Assembly: GCA_034926225.1 (NCBI GenBank)
Contig: JAYFRF010000016.1
Location: 95,844-159,843 of the forward strand
Direction: 5' to 3'
Length of the DNA stretch: 64,000 nucleotides
Source: JAAZKA01 sp034926225
Lineage (GTDB): Bacteria > Bacillota > Clostridia > Oscillospirales > QAMX01
This document shows, in pieces, positions 7,446 through 16,211 of this stretch; position 1 is the stretch's first letter; the number at the start of each line of letters is the position of its first letter. The notes under the pieces were generated by a model that worked only from the letters and a program-made list of their open reading frames with translations, ran no database searches and was not told where the DNA came from. Made by a program: the position numbers and the translations under genes.

Positions 7446-9278
7446 ATGGGTATCGTACATCAACTGCCACAGCATGTGGCTAACTGTATCGCGGCGGGAG
7501 AGGTCGTCGAGAATCCCTCGTCCGTCGCCAAGGAGCTCTGCGAGAACGCTGTCGACGCCGGCGCGACCGAGATCACCGTCTCGATGCGCGGTGGCGGGAT
7601 AGCGGAGTTGATTGTCTCGGATAACGGCTGCGGTATGAGCCGGGAGGATGCCGAGCTGTGCTTTGCGCGGCATGCCACGAGTAAAATTTCAACGGAGCGG
7701 GACTTAGACGGCATCACGACCTTGGGTTTTCGCGGAGAAGCGCTCGCTGCGATTTCTGCCGTCAGTCGCGTGACGCTCGAGACCTGTGAAGTGGGTGCGG
7801 AGTGTGGGACAAGGATCATCCGCGAGTACGGGGAGACTCTTGCGTGCGAGGACGCCGTGATCAGTCCCGGTACGACCTTCGCCGTCCGGGAGCTGTTTCG
7901 CAACACCCCGGCGCGGATGAAGTTTCTGCGGACGGATAGTGCCGAGGGCGCGGCGGTAGCGGCTGTCGTCGGCAAGCTCGCGCTGTCCCATCCCGAGGTC
8001 GCCTTCACGATGATTCGCGACACGAAGCGCTCGTTTGAGACTTCCGGCTCGGGCGACCTCTATCAGGCGATCACGGACTTCTGCGGCAGAGAGTTTTCCC
8101 GAGGACTCCTGCGTGTTGACGCGGGAGCGGGGGATGCTTCGGCGCCGCATGTATGGGGATATGTCACGCAGCCCGGCGCGCACCGTGCGACGCGAGGGAT
8201 GCAATACTTCTTCCTTAACGGGCGCGCCGTGCAGAGTAAGCTCATTGTGGCAGCGCTCGACGACGCGTATCACGGCTTTATTCCCGGCGGGCGCTTTCCC
8301 GGCTGTGTACTGCATGTCGCACTCGACCCGGAGCTGTGCGATATCAATGTGCATCCGACAAAGCTGACGGTGAAGTTCACCCGCGAGCGCGATGTATATT
8401 TGGCGGTGCGCCAAGCGGTGACCGATGTTCTGAACCTGAGCGAGACCCGTCCGACTTTCTCGATGACGCATGAAGGCGCGCCGATCCGCATGGCCCCCAT
8501 GGAGGACGGCCGTCAGCCCGAACCCCAGTCGGATTCGGTTGCGCCGGAAATGCCGCCCTTGCCGGAGATGCCGCCCATGCAGCAAACGCCGATGGCGCCG
8601 GAAACGGCGCGCGTACGGGAGCCGCTGCCTATTGCGGAAACGCTGCCGGAGCGGGAGCCGCTACCCATACCGGAAGCGTCGCAGGTGCCAAACACCACGC
8701 CGGAGCCGTCCGGCGTGCCGCCCTTCCGCGTCGCGGGGATGCTCTTTGATACCTATATCATCGTCGAGACGGGAAACGACGTCGTCTTTATCGACTTCCA
8801 CGCGACACATGAACGCCTCCGCTATAACCGGCTCCTGCAAGAGTATCGGGAGGGCGGCGTCGCATCGCAGACGCTGCTCGCGTCGGTGATATTGCCCGTG
8901 CCGCCGGAGGAGTATGCGGCCGTACTTGAGCATACGCAGGAGCTTACCCGTTTCGGCGTCGAAGCTGAAGCGTTCGGCAGGGATGAGATCGCAATCCGCG
9001 CGCTGCCGACGGGAACTGATCCGGAAAGCGCCGCCGAGCTCGTCGCCGAGCTGACGCGGGAATGGAAGCACGCAGGAACCGCGTCGCCGGTCGAGGATAT
9101 CCTCCACCTGATCGCCTGCCACGGCGCGAAAAGGGCGGGGGACAGCCTGACGGCGCCCGAGCGGGAGAGCCTTGCGGCAAGGGTGCTCGGCGACCCGACG
9201 ATCAAGAGCTGCCCGCACGGAAGACCCGTCGCCGTGACGATGAGCCGGCGCGATTTTGTGCGCAATTTCGGGAGGTGA
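7446..9278 (+). CDS. mutL: DNA mismatch repair protein MutL
   Basis: A 610-residue MutL, the ATP-dependent coordinator of mismatch repair that acts with MutS. The N-terminal GHKL ATPase is clear: ELCENAVDAGAT, SDNGCG and GFRGEAL. A proline- and glutamate-rich linker with degenerate repeats (near residues 345-420) joins it to the C-terminal dimerisation/endonuclease domain. The metal motif DQHA(X)2E(X)4E appears as DFHATHERLRYN from Asp450, so the first acidic residue, the histidine and the first glutamate remain but the last glutamate is Asn. CPHGRP near the end fits a C-terminal metal-site motif. mutS is not next to it here but about 33 kb away on the other strand. Confidence 0.94.
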   Translation: MGIVHQLPQHVANCIAAGEVVENPSSVAKELCENAVDAGATEITVSMRGGGIAELIVSDNGCGMSREDAELCFARHATSKISTERDLDGITTLGFRGEALAAISAVSRVTLETCEVGAECGTRIIREYGETLACEDAVISPGTTFAVRELFRNTPARMKFLRTDSAEGAAVAAVVGKLALSHPEVAFTMIRDTKRSFETSGSGDLYQAITDFCGREFSRGLLRVDAGAGDASAPHVWGYVTQPGAHRATRGMQYFFLNGRAVQSKLIVAALDDAYHGFIPGGRFPGCVLHVALDPELCDINVHPTKLTVKFTRERDVYLAVRQAVTDVLNLSETRPTFSMTHEGAPIRMAPMEDGRQPEPQSDSVAPEMPPLPEMPPMQQTPMAPETARVREPLPIAETLPEREPLPIPEASQVPNTTPEPSGVPPFRVAGMLFDTYIIVETGNDVVFIDFHATHERLRYNRLLQEYREGGVASQTLLASVILPVPPEEYAAVLEHTQELTRFGVEAEAFGRDEIAIRALPTGTDPESAAELVAELTREWKHAGTASPVEDILHLIACHGAKRAGDSLTAPERESLAARVLGDPTIKSCPHGRPVAVTMSRRDFVRNFGR

Positions 9279-9284
9279 CGTCTT

Positions 9285-10226
9285 TTGGACAGAGTATTAT
9301 GCGTCGTCGGACCCACCGCGTCCGGCAAAACCGCCCTCGCCATTGCGCTCGCCCACGAGCTTGACGGCGAAATCGTTTCGGCGGACTCCATGCAGCTCTA
9401 TCGCGGCATGGATATCGGCACCGCGAAGCCGAGCCTCGACGAACGCGAGGGTGTGCCGCATCACATGCTCGACGTCGCCGACCCCTCGGAGGACTACTCC
9501 GCCGCGCGCTACGCGAAGGAGGCGGGGGACTGTGTGCGCGGTATCCTCGCCCGGGGGAAGCTGCCCATCATCGCCGGGGGGACGGGACTGTATATCAACG
9601 CGTTGTTAGGCCGCGTCTCCTTCGACGAGGAAGCGCCGGACAACGCCGTACGCGCAAGACTCCGGGGCCAGGCCGATACGATCGGCACGCAGGCGCTCTA
9701 CGAAAGACTCACGGCGCTCGACCCGGCCTATGCCCGCACGGTGCACCCGAACAACGTTCGCCGTGTCCTCCGGGCGCTTGAGATCATCGAAACGGAGGGC
9801 ATTACCGTCACAGAGCGGCTAGCCCGCGCCAAAGCCCGCCCCGAGCGCTTTGACGCCGTGACAATCGGACTGTCCCCGGAGCCGAGGGAGCTGATTTGGT
9901 CACGCATCGACCGCCGCGTCGGTGAAATGCTTGAACGCGGACTCGTGGGCGAGGCCCGCAGGCTCTACGCGGCGGATTTGTCGCAGACCGCACGGCAGGC
10001 GATCGGCTACAAGGAGCTTTTCGCGTATTTCGACGGTGAAAGAAGCTTGTCCGAGGCGTCGGACGATATCCGGCTGCATACGCGGCAGTATGCGAAGCGG
10101 CAGCTGACATGGTTTCGCGCTGACTCGACGGTACAGTGGATTTCGTATGACGTAAATGTTAAATTTAGTTTAATTCTACAAAATGCACGCGACATTTGCC
10201 AATCGTATGGTATAATGAGGACATGA
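9285..10226 (+). CDS. miaA: tRNA dimethylallyltransferase MiaA
   Basis: A 313-residue MiaA, which adds a dimethylallyl group to A37 of tRNAs reading UNN codons. The P-loop GPTASGKT is at residues 9-16, followed by SADSMQLYRGMDIGTAKP and GGTGLY, all family signatures. It starts at TTG 9285, chosen because GGGAGGTGA lies directly upstream at good spacing and six bases separate it from mutL. The last 20-25 residues extend past the usual end of homologous regions. The MiaA product is the substrate of MiaB, encoded at 43515-44945. Confidence 0.94.
   Translation: MDRVLCVVGPTASGKTALAIALAHELDGEIVSADSMQLYRGMDIGTAKPSLDEREGVPHHMLDVADPSEDYSAARYAKEAGDCVRGILARGKLPIIAGGTGLYINALLGRVSFDEEAPDNAVRARLRGQADTIGTQALYERLTALDPAYARTVHPNNVRRVLRALEIIETEGITVTERLARAKARPERFDAVTIGLSPEPRELIWSRIDRRVGEMLERGLVGEARRLYAADLSQTARQAIGYKELFAYFDGERSLSEASDDIRLHTRQYAKRQLTWFRADSTVQWISYDVNVKFSLILQNARDICQSYGIMRT
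10208..10216 (+). promoter_or_regulatory. extended -10 promoter for hfq
   Basis: TATAAT at 10211-10216 is preceded by TG at 10208-10209, forming the extended -10 element TGnTATAAT, inside the 3' end of miaA. No good -35 is visible at 17 bases, which is typical for extended -10 promoters. It would give hfq and the genes after it their own start 30-odd bases upstream. Confidence 0.55.
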
Positions 10227-10248
10227 CAAATATAAGGAGGGGTAGAAT

Positions 10249-10494
10249 ATGCAGCCGACAAAACCGAGCTTGCAGGAATTATTTCTGAATCAGGCAAGAA
10301 AAGAGAAAATGCTCGTCACTGTATTCCTGACTAATGGTTTTCAGCTGAAAGGGTATGTGCGCGGCTTTGACAGCTTCACCGTCGTCCTCGATTCCGACGG
10401 ACGGCAGCAGTTGATCTATAAGCATGCCCTCTCCACGATCGTTCCCGCGCGTCCTTTAAGCTTTCTTGACGCGCAGGAGAAGGAGGAGCCGTAA
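10249..10494 (+). CDS. hfq: RNA-binding protein Hfq
   Basis: An 81-residue Hfq, a hexameric Sm-like RNA chaperone that supports small-RNA regulation. The Sm1 segment (VTVFLTNGFQLKGYVRGFD) and Sm2 segment (LIYKHALSTIVP, containing the YKHA-type motif that lines the proximal face) are intact. The short acidic tail is typical for Firmicutes. GGAGGGG precedes ATG 10249. Its position after miaA is the conserved one, and the stop overlaps the next ATG by one base. Confidence 0.96.
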   Translation: MQPTKPSLQELFLNQARKEKMLVTVFLTNGFQLKGYVRGFDSFTVVLDSDGRQQLIYKHALSTIVPARPLSFLDAQEKEEP

Positions 10495-11828
10495 TGCCCT
10501 CCTCCCAGGAGACCCGTGTGCGCCGCTATATCCGGCAATATGAAGATAAACAGGCCAAGAGGGGCCGCCGCCGATTCCTTGTCACGCCGATCCGCATCCT
10601 GTTTGCCCTGCTCTTTACCGCGGTCGGCGTCTACTTCGGCATTCAGATCTATCAGGCCGTCGTCCAGCCCCTGCAGACGGTCACGGCGCTTGCAACGACC
10701 ATCAACGAGGAGATCTCCGCCGTCGGCTACTTCGTCCGCGCCGAGACGCAGATCGCGCAGGAATATACCGGCCTTTTACAGTACGTAGCCGACGAGGGGC
10801 AGAAGGTCGGGAAAACCGAGCTCTACGCCAACGTCTATCAGGATCCCTCCGCCGCCGAGATCACAAACGAGATCAACGCCCTCACCGCGCGCATCGAGAC
10901 ACTCGAGACCGCACTGGCCTATTCCACGCAGTCCGTCGCGGTCGGGGACGACGGCAGCCATACGACCGAAAGCGCGTCTACGGAGAACCTCTCCGACGCC
11001 ATCCGCACCCGCATGATTCAGATCAATACCATCTCCGATACGCGCGGCTACGCGCAGATGACCGAGCAGATCGACGAGCTGGAACATAACATCATCAACC
11101 GCGACTTCGCGTTTACCTCCTACGAAGAGGTGCAGACGACCATCACGCAGCTGAAAAGCACCCGGACCCGCCTGCAAAACAGCATCGGCGAGCGTGAGAA
11201 CGGGCTGTATACCCCGCGCGCGGGTTTTTTCTCCACCATTATCGACGGCTATGAGCCGCTGCTTACGTTCTCGACGGTTAAGGACATGACGCTTGATACC
11301 TATCACAATCTTGACGGGTATGAACCGGAAATCCTTCCGGACGTCGTCGGGAAAATTGTTACGGACTTTACCTGGTACTTCGTGACCACCCTGAATCCCG
11401 AGGACGCAAGCCGCCTTTCCGTCAACCAGACCGTTTATCTCCAGTTCGACGCGACCGGCGATCTGCGGGTTAAGTGCAAGGTCTACGACATCCGCCGTCA
11501 GGGGGATACCGACGCGCTTGTGATCTTCTCCTCTGACCGTGATTTGGACAGCCTGCTCTCTCTGCGCAAGCAGTCGGCGCGTATTATTGTCGATACCTAC
11601 GAGGGCTTGAAGGTACCGAAAAGCGCGCTGCGCGTCGATGATGAATACAATATCGGCGTGTACGTCATAACCGGTATGTACGCCGAGTTTAAGAAGATCA
11701 CGCCTGTGTATGAGACGCAGGATTACTACATCGTCTCGACCGACCCGTCGAAAACCTCGTCGCTTCTGGTCTACGACGAAATCATCGTAAACGGCAAAAA
11801 TCTCGAAAACAAGAAGGTTATTGCGTAA
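10494..11828 (+). CDS. HlyD-like membrane fusion/adaptor protein
   Basis: A 444-residue protein with a basic cytoplasmic N-terminus, one membrane helix near residues 30-52, and a long extracytoplasmic part. That part has a split barrel/lipoyl-like segment (EISAVGYFVRAETQI), a helical hairpin with ITNEINALTARIETLE heptads, and a C-terminal beta domain. This is the layout of HlyD/RND adaptor proteins. No transporter gene adjoins it, so it may act in envelope structure and not in export. It is often found between hfq and yggS in Clostridia, which suggests a link to division, though this is inference. Confidence 0.75.
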   Translation: MPSSQETRVRRYIRQYEDKQAKRGRRRFLVTPIRILFALLFTAVGVYFGIQIYQAVVQPLQTVTALATTINEEISAVGYFVRAETQIAQEYTGLLQYVADEGQKVGKTELYANVYQDPSAAEITNEINALTARIETLETALAYSTQSVAVGDDGSHTTESASTENLSDAIRTRMIQINTISDTRGYAQMTEQIDELEHNIINRDFAFTSYEEVQTTITQLKSTRTRLQNSIGERENGLYTPRAGFFSTIIDGYEPLLTFSTVKDMTLDTYHNLDGYEPEILPDVVGKIVTDFTWYFVTTLNPEDASRLSVNQTVYLQFDATGDLRVKCKVYDIRRQGDTDALVIFSSDRDLDSLLSLRKQSARIIVDTYEGLKVPKSALRVDDEYNIGVYVITGMYAEFKKITPVYETQDYYIVSTDPSKTSSLLVYDEIIVNGKNLENKKVIA

Positions 11829-11829
11829 A

Positions 11830-12531
11830 ATGCAAGATGTCAACATAGCAGAAAATGTATGCCGCGTGCGGGAAAAAATCGCGGACGCGGCGCGCCTTAC
11901 CGGACGGGATCCGGACAGCGTTACCCTCGTCGCCGCGTCCAAAACGCAGAGCGCGGAGAAAATCCGGGAGGCTTATGCCGCCGGCATCCGCGTGTTCGGC
12001 GAAAACCGCGCGCAGGAGATGCGGGAAAAGCTTGCCGCCTACGAAGGCGCCGAGGTGCATATGATCGGGCACCTGCAAACGAATAAGGCGTCCTTGGTCG
12101 TCGGGAAATGCGCGCTCGTACAGTCGGTGGACAGTCTTCGCCTCGCGTCCGCGCTCAATGCGGCGGCCGAAAAGGCGGGGATCGTGCAGGACGTGCTCTG
12201 TGAGCTGAACATCGCGCGTGAGGAGGGGAAATCGGGACTCGACCCGGAATTCCTTGACGAGTTTCTAGACGGATTCGGTGTATACACCCATTTACGGCTG
12301 CGGGGACTCATGACGATTGGCCCGAAACCGGACTCAGAATCTGCAAATATGAAATATTTTGAGAATTGTTACGGTTTATTCCTTGACAAAAGAAGGAAAG
12401 CATGCAATAATATTTCAATGGATATTCTGTCAATGGGCATGAGCCGGGATTACGAAGCGGCGATACGCTGCGGCGCTTCGATGGTGCGCGTCGGATCGGC
12501 GATCTTCGGAGAACGGGTTTATCCGATTTGA
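11830..12531 (+). CDS. yggS: YggS family PLP homeostasis protein
   Basis: A 233-residue YggS/PLPBP protein, a single-domain PLP-binding protein with a role in vitamin B6 and amino-acid homeostasis. The PLP lysine lies in LVAASKTQ (Lys38). FGENRAQE, IGHLQTNK and LSMGMSRDYEAAI, the phosphate-binding end, are all present. ATG 11830 comes one base after the previous stop; an in-frame TTG at 11821 is less likely. Its place directly before sepF is conserved across Firmicutes and Actinobacteria. Confidence 0.93.
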   Translation: MQDVNIAENVCRVREKIADAARLTGRDPDSVTLVAASKTQSAEKIREAYAAGIRVFGENRAQEMREKLAAYEGAEVHMIGHLQTNKASLVVGKCALVQSVDSLRLASALNAAAEKAGIVQDVLCELNIAREEGKSGLDPEFLDEFLDGFGVYTHLRLRGLMTIGPKPDSESANMKYFENCYGLFLDKRRKACNNISMDILSMGMSRDYEAAIRCGASMVRVGSAIFGERVYPI

Positions 12532-12557
12532 AGGTACATGGGAGTAAGTAGAAGCTT

Positions 12558-13055
12558 ATGGGACTTTTTGATAATTTGAAGCGCTATGTGCGCGGCGAGG
12601 ATTACGAAGAAGACGAGAGACTTGAGGAGGAAGAGGCCGGCGAGGAATCCACCAGACGCTGGCGGGCAACAGAGCCTGCCGAGCATGAGGATCGCGCGGA
12701 GCGCCCGTCGTATGAGCGCACGGCGCGTGCCGAATCCCGTCCGTCGTCGAGCGGCAAGGTCGTCAGCATCCATACGGTGACGCAGCTTTCCGTAGTCTTA
12801 GTCAAGCCAGAGCGTTATGAACAGGCCGCCGATATTGCGGATCATCTGAAGGATAAGCGCACCGTCGTACTGAACCTCGAGCAGACCAATCGGGAGGTTG
12901 CCCGCCGCTTGCTCGATTTCCTGTCGGGCGTCGCCTACGCCAATGAAGGCAAGACGACGAAGGTGGCGAATTCTACATATATCATCACGCCCTACAACGT
13001 GGAGATTCAAGGCGATATTATCGACGAATTGGAGAACAACGGACTTTACGTATAA
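12558..13055 (+). CDS. sepF: cell division protein SepF
   Basis: A 165-residue SepF. SepF tethers FtsZ to the membrane and forms rings that help the septum form. The N-terminal GLFDNLKRYV is the expected amphipathic membrane-targeting helix, followed by a very acidic and then arginine-rich disordered linker (residues 15-65). The C-terminal globular domain (residues 70-165) has VLNLEQTNREVARRLLDFLSG and ends with the typical ITPYNVEI region. Confidence 0.95.
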   Translation: MGLFDNLKRYVRGEDYEEDERLEEEEAGEESTRRWRATEPAEHEDRAERPSYERTARAESRPSSSGKVVSIHTVTQLSVVLVKPERYEQAADIADHLKDKRTVVLNLEQTNREVARRLLDFLSGVAYANEGKTTKVANSTYIITPYNVEIQGDIIDELENNGLYV

Positions 13056-13088
13056 AGACGCACTGCAAAGAAAGGATATTGGAATACC

Positions 13089-13346
13089 GTGCAGCTAATC
13101 ACAACGATCGCAGCGCTGCTTTTGCGGCTCATAGAGGTACTGTTATTTTTGCGCGCCATTTTATCATGGTTCCCGCTGCGCGCCGACAGTCCGGTGATAC
13201 AGTTCGTAACGGTGACAACAGAGCCGCTGCTGATGCCGGTGAGGATGCTGCTGTATCGCGTATTTCCCGGACTGCGGCGTTTTCCGTTTGACATTTCTTT
13301 TATTATCGTCTTTATACTGATACAACTCCTGATATCCCTTCTGTAA
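13089..13346 (+). CDS. YggT family membrane protein
   Basis: An 85-residue protein with two hydrophobic helices separated by a polar loop, carrying the YggT signature LRAILSWFP. The family is of uncertain function and is encoded between sepF and divIVA in many Firmicutes, so a role at the division site is likely. It uses a GTG start at 13089, with AAAGGA upstream. Confidence 0.88.
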   Translation: MQLITTIAALLLRLIEVLLFLRAILSWFPLRADSPVIQFVTVTTEPLLMPVRMLLYRVFPGLRRFPFDISFIIVFILIQLLISLL

Positions 13347-13390
13347 TGGATACTCGGGGGATCTATAAAACATAAGGGGCTTGAGGCAGC

Positions 13391-14164
13391 ATGTTGACTC
13401 CACAGGAGATTACAGACAAGAAATTTGATAAAGTCATGGTTTGGGGCTACGACATGAACGGCGTCGACAGCTTCCTCGAAACCGTCGAAGCGGATTATAC
13501 GCAGCTTTATAAGGAAAACGTCACGCTCAAGAGTAAAATGAAGGTACTCGTGGCCAAAATCGACGAGTACCGGAAAGTGGACGAATCGATGCGCAAGGCG
13601 CTTCTTGGCGCACAGACCATGGCAGCTGAGATCGTCGAGCGTGCGAAGAAGGAAAGCGAAACGCGCGAGCAGGAGGTCGAGCAGGAGGTTGCCCGCAAGA
13701 TGGCGGAGCTGAGCCAGCATATCGCCGCCGAGGAGCAAAGGCTCGAGGAAGCGAAAACCTCCGCACAGGTCTTCATCGAACGCATTCTCGCCATGTACTT
13801 AAAGGAGCAGGAGCTTTTAACCGCTATCCGCGACCGCGAGTTTGCCGGCCGCGACCCGATTCCGGTTACCCCTGCCGCCCCCGCGGCTCCGGCAGCGCAG
13901 GCATACGCCGTCCAAACGCCGCCGCCCGATGCGGCGGACGACACCCTGCCCGATACGGTCACGATTCCCGCGTTTGACACCCGCGACGAGGTCTACGAAG
14001 CGGAGCCGCAGGAAAATGCACACCATCGTCCCCGCCCCGCCCCCAAGCCCTCCACAATGGAGGACGAGGACGGCGAGACGATCGTATTGACGCCAAAGCC
14101 CAGATTTGAGTTTAATAATCTCAAATTCGGGGAGCAGTATAAGCCCGGGAAGGGCAATAAATAA
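13391..14164 (+). CDS. divIVA: DivIVA domain protein
   Basis: A 257-residue DivIVA-type protein. The first 60 residues match the DivIVA lipid-binding domain (LTPQEITDKKFDKVMVWGYD), which recognises negatively curved membrane at poles and septa. A long coiled coil runs from about residue 35 to 150, rich in Glu, Lys and Arg heptads. The C-terminal 100 residues are low-complexity, proline- and alanine-rich and probably disordered. It closes the sepF-yggT-divIVA division group and is followed by a strong terminator. Confidence 0.92.
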   Translation: MLTPQEITDKKFDKVMVWGYDMNGVDSFLETVEADYTQLYKENVTLKSKMKVLVAKIDEYRKVDESMRKALLGAQTMAAEIVERAKKESETREQEVEQEVARKMAELSQHIAAEEQRLEEAKTSAQVFIERILAMYLKEQELLTAIRDREFAGRDPIPVTPAAPAAPAAQAYAVQTPPPDAADDTLPDTVTIPAFDTRDEVYEAEPQENAHHRPRPAPKPSTMEDEDGETIVLTPKPRFEFNNLKFGEQYKPGKGNK

Positions 14165-14178
14165 AGCAAAGAGCTATA

Positions 14179-14216
14179 AAGCCGCCCCACTGTCGCGCAG
14201 TGGGGCGGCTTTTTTG
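14179..14216 (+). terminator. rho-independent terminator after divIVA
   Basis: A perfect 14-bp stem (14179-14192 with 14198-14211) with a five-base loop is followed by TTTTTTG on the plus strand. It lies between convergent divIVA and rhaEW. On the minus strand the run after the stem is TTTATA, so weak termination of the rhamnose operon is also possible. Confidence 0.92.
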
Positions 14217-14228
14217 TTATTGGGAGGG

Positions 14229-16196
14229 TTACTTCAGCATAACCTGTCCGCCGGTGACAGGCAGCGCTTGGCCGGTTTCATACTTCTGCTCGACGAGGTA
14301 CAGAATGGCGACGGCGACATCGCGGACACGGCAGCCGCGGTTCATCGGAACCTTGGACTCATAGTGACGCTTGACGTCGGCTACGGTCTTCGCGCCGGGG
14401 ACTTTGCCGGAGTTTAAGTACTGCACGAACAGCCCCTTGACCGGGTCGCACCACAGCGGACCGTCGAGGAAGTTGCCGGGGCAGATCGCGTTAACCTTGA
14501 TGTTGTCTCCGCAAAGCTCCAGGGCAAAGCTTTCGACCAGGCCGATGCCGCCGAACTTCGAGCCGGCGTAGGCGAAGTTCTTGTTTGAACCTTCAAGGCC
14601 CGACTTCGAGTTGATCTGGAGGATGTCGAACATCGCTTCCGGGTCGAACGCGTGCTCGCGCTTCATCACGCGCGATGCATATTTCGCGCCGAGGAAGAAC
14701 GCCGTGTAGTTGATCTTCGTCGACAGCTCGAAATTGGCGAGTGTCATCGACTCCATATCGCCCGCGCGCACAATGCCCGCGTTCGAGACGAAAATATCGA
14801 TACCGCCGAAGTAGACCGCCGTGCGCTCCGTCATCTCACGCACTTGGTCCTCGTCGCCGACGTTCGCCGCTACCGCGAGCGCGTGTCCCTTGCCGTACTG
14901 TGCGCACAGCGACTGCGCGAGCTCCTGCGCCCCCTCGAAGTTTAAGTCGGCCGCCGCGATGAATGCACCCTCGGCCGCGAGCTCCTCCGCGATGCCGCGG
15001 CCAAACCCTTGAGCCGCGCCCGTGATCAGCGCAACCTTGCCCGCGAGCCGTCCCCCCGCGGATTTCCCCGACGATACGCCCTTGCGGTAGCGTTCGACCT
15101 CCCAGTTCGAGATCGCGTCGATCAAATCCTCCGAGAGCGGTTTTCCGCCGCCGAAAACCTCCGCCGCTGCCGCGACACCCGCCGCGCTGCGGAAAAGCCG
15201 CGACGCGTTATACGCTTCCCGGGGATTCGCGCCCGTCGCGAACACACCGAGGCCCTGCACGCCGATGATGCGTGGGAGAGGCTTGCCCGTGCCGGCTGCC
15301 GCGCGCAGACTGTCGTCGATGCTCTCCGCCGGGACGAACAGCTTCTCTGAGCCGCAGTACACGAGATGATCGGGGGTGAAGGTGGTATATACCTTCGCAA
15401 ACGCGTCCGCATCGGCAACCGCCGTGCGAACGATCGGGGCCGCGTCGAATACGACGACACCACACCGATCGCCCGGGAACGCAAGCCCGCGAATGGCCGG
15501 GGCGACGGAGGCCGCAAGGCTTATATCGTACGCTTCCTGCGTATCGTCCCAGACGGGGAAGCTCATGCCCTTTGCATGCGCATAGTCCCCCAGACGGCGG
15601 GAAAGAATATCCCATGCGGCGTCCACGTCGGAAACCGTTTCGCCGCCGAGGAAGACGCCGTGATTTTCAAGGAAAATGTAAGAGGGATAGGTACCGTGTG
15701 CTGCGTTGAAGGCCTCCTGCGCCTTTAATACGGTCGTCGCCAGGATATAACCGGGCATTTCCTGCGGAATCCAGACGGAATCAGCGGCAAACAACGCGTC
15801 GAACGCGGATGCCGCGTCACGCCCGCACACAAAGCCTCCTACGGCCGTCGGATGCAGGTGCAGCACATATGCGGACGGGATCAGGTTGTGTAAAAGCGCC
15901 TCCACCGACGGACGCTTCGCTTCCTCGCCAGGACAGCGCGCGCCCAGCATGTCGGCGAGCACCTGTGCTTCGCGGGTGTCGGGATTGGCGTCGTAGCTGC
16001 GGTCGAAGATCGCCGTAAGACGAGCGCGGGAGAGCTTGACAAAGCCTTCGGCATCTATCGTTGCGAGCGTCTGCCCGGACGCCTTGACCCAGAGGTACTG
16101 CGCGTCCTTAAACGACGTGTTGCCGCCGCCCGCGAGGACGTAATCGGGATTTTTTCCGTAACGGTTGGACATTTCCACCAGAGACTGAACGGACAT
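14229..16196 (-). CDS. rhaEW: bifunctional rhamnulose-1-phosphate aldolase/lactaldehyde dehydrogenase
   Basis: A 655-residue two-domain enzyme resembling RhaEW (YuxG) of B. subtilis. The N-terminal class II aldolase domain (to about residue 380) has HLHPTAV and ENHGVFLGG, the metal ligands and catalytic region. The C-terminal domain is a short-chain dehydrogenase with TGAAQGFGRG for NAD binding, a SKSGLEGS segment, and YAGSK as the catalytic YxxxK. The family splits rhamnulose 1-phosphate into DHAP and L-lactaldehyde and oxidises the latter to lactate. It is the last gene of the PHP-deoR-rhaB-rhaEW operon, 15 bases after rhaB, with AAAGGAG upstream. Confidence 0.9.
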   Translation of the reverse strand: MSVQSLVEMSNRYGKNPDYVLAGGGNTSFKDAQYLWVKASGQTLATIDAEGFVKLSRARLTAIFDRSYDANPDTREAQVLADMLGARCPGEEAKRPSVEALLHNLIPSAYVLHLHPTAVGGFVCGRDAASAFDALFAADSVWIPQEMPGYILATTVLKAQEAFNAAHGTYPSYIFLENHGVFLGGETVSDVDAAWDILSRRLGDYAHAKGMSFPVWDDTQEAYDISLAASVAPAIRGLAFPGDRCGVVVFDAAPIVRTAVADADAFAKVYTTFTPDHLVYCGSEKLFVPAESIDDSLRAAAGTGKPLPRIIGVQGLGVFATGANPREAYNASRLFRSAAGVAAAAEVFGGGKPLSEDLIDAISNWEVERYRKGVSSGKSAGGRLAGKVALITGAAQGFGRGIAEELAAEGAFIAAADLNFEGAQELAQSLCAQYGKGHALAVAANVGDEDQVREMTERTAVYFGGIDIFVSNAGIVRAGDMESMTLANFELSTKINYTAFFLGAKYASRVMKREHAFDPEAMFDILQINSKSGLEGSNKNFAYAGSKFGGIGLVESFALELCGDNIKVNAICPGNFLDGPLWCDPVKGLFVQYLNSGKVPGAKTVADVKRHYESKVPMNRGCRVRDVAVAILYLVEQKYETGQALPVTGGQVMLK

Positions 16197-16211
16197 AGGT
16201 TAAAACTCCTT

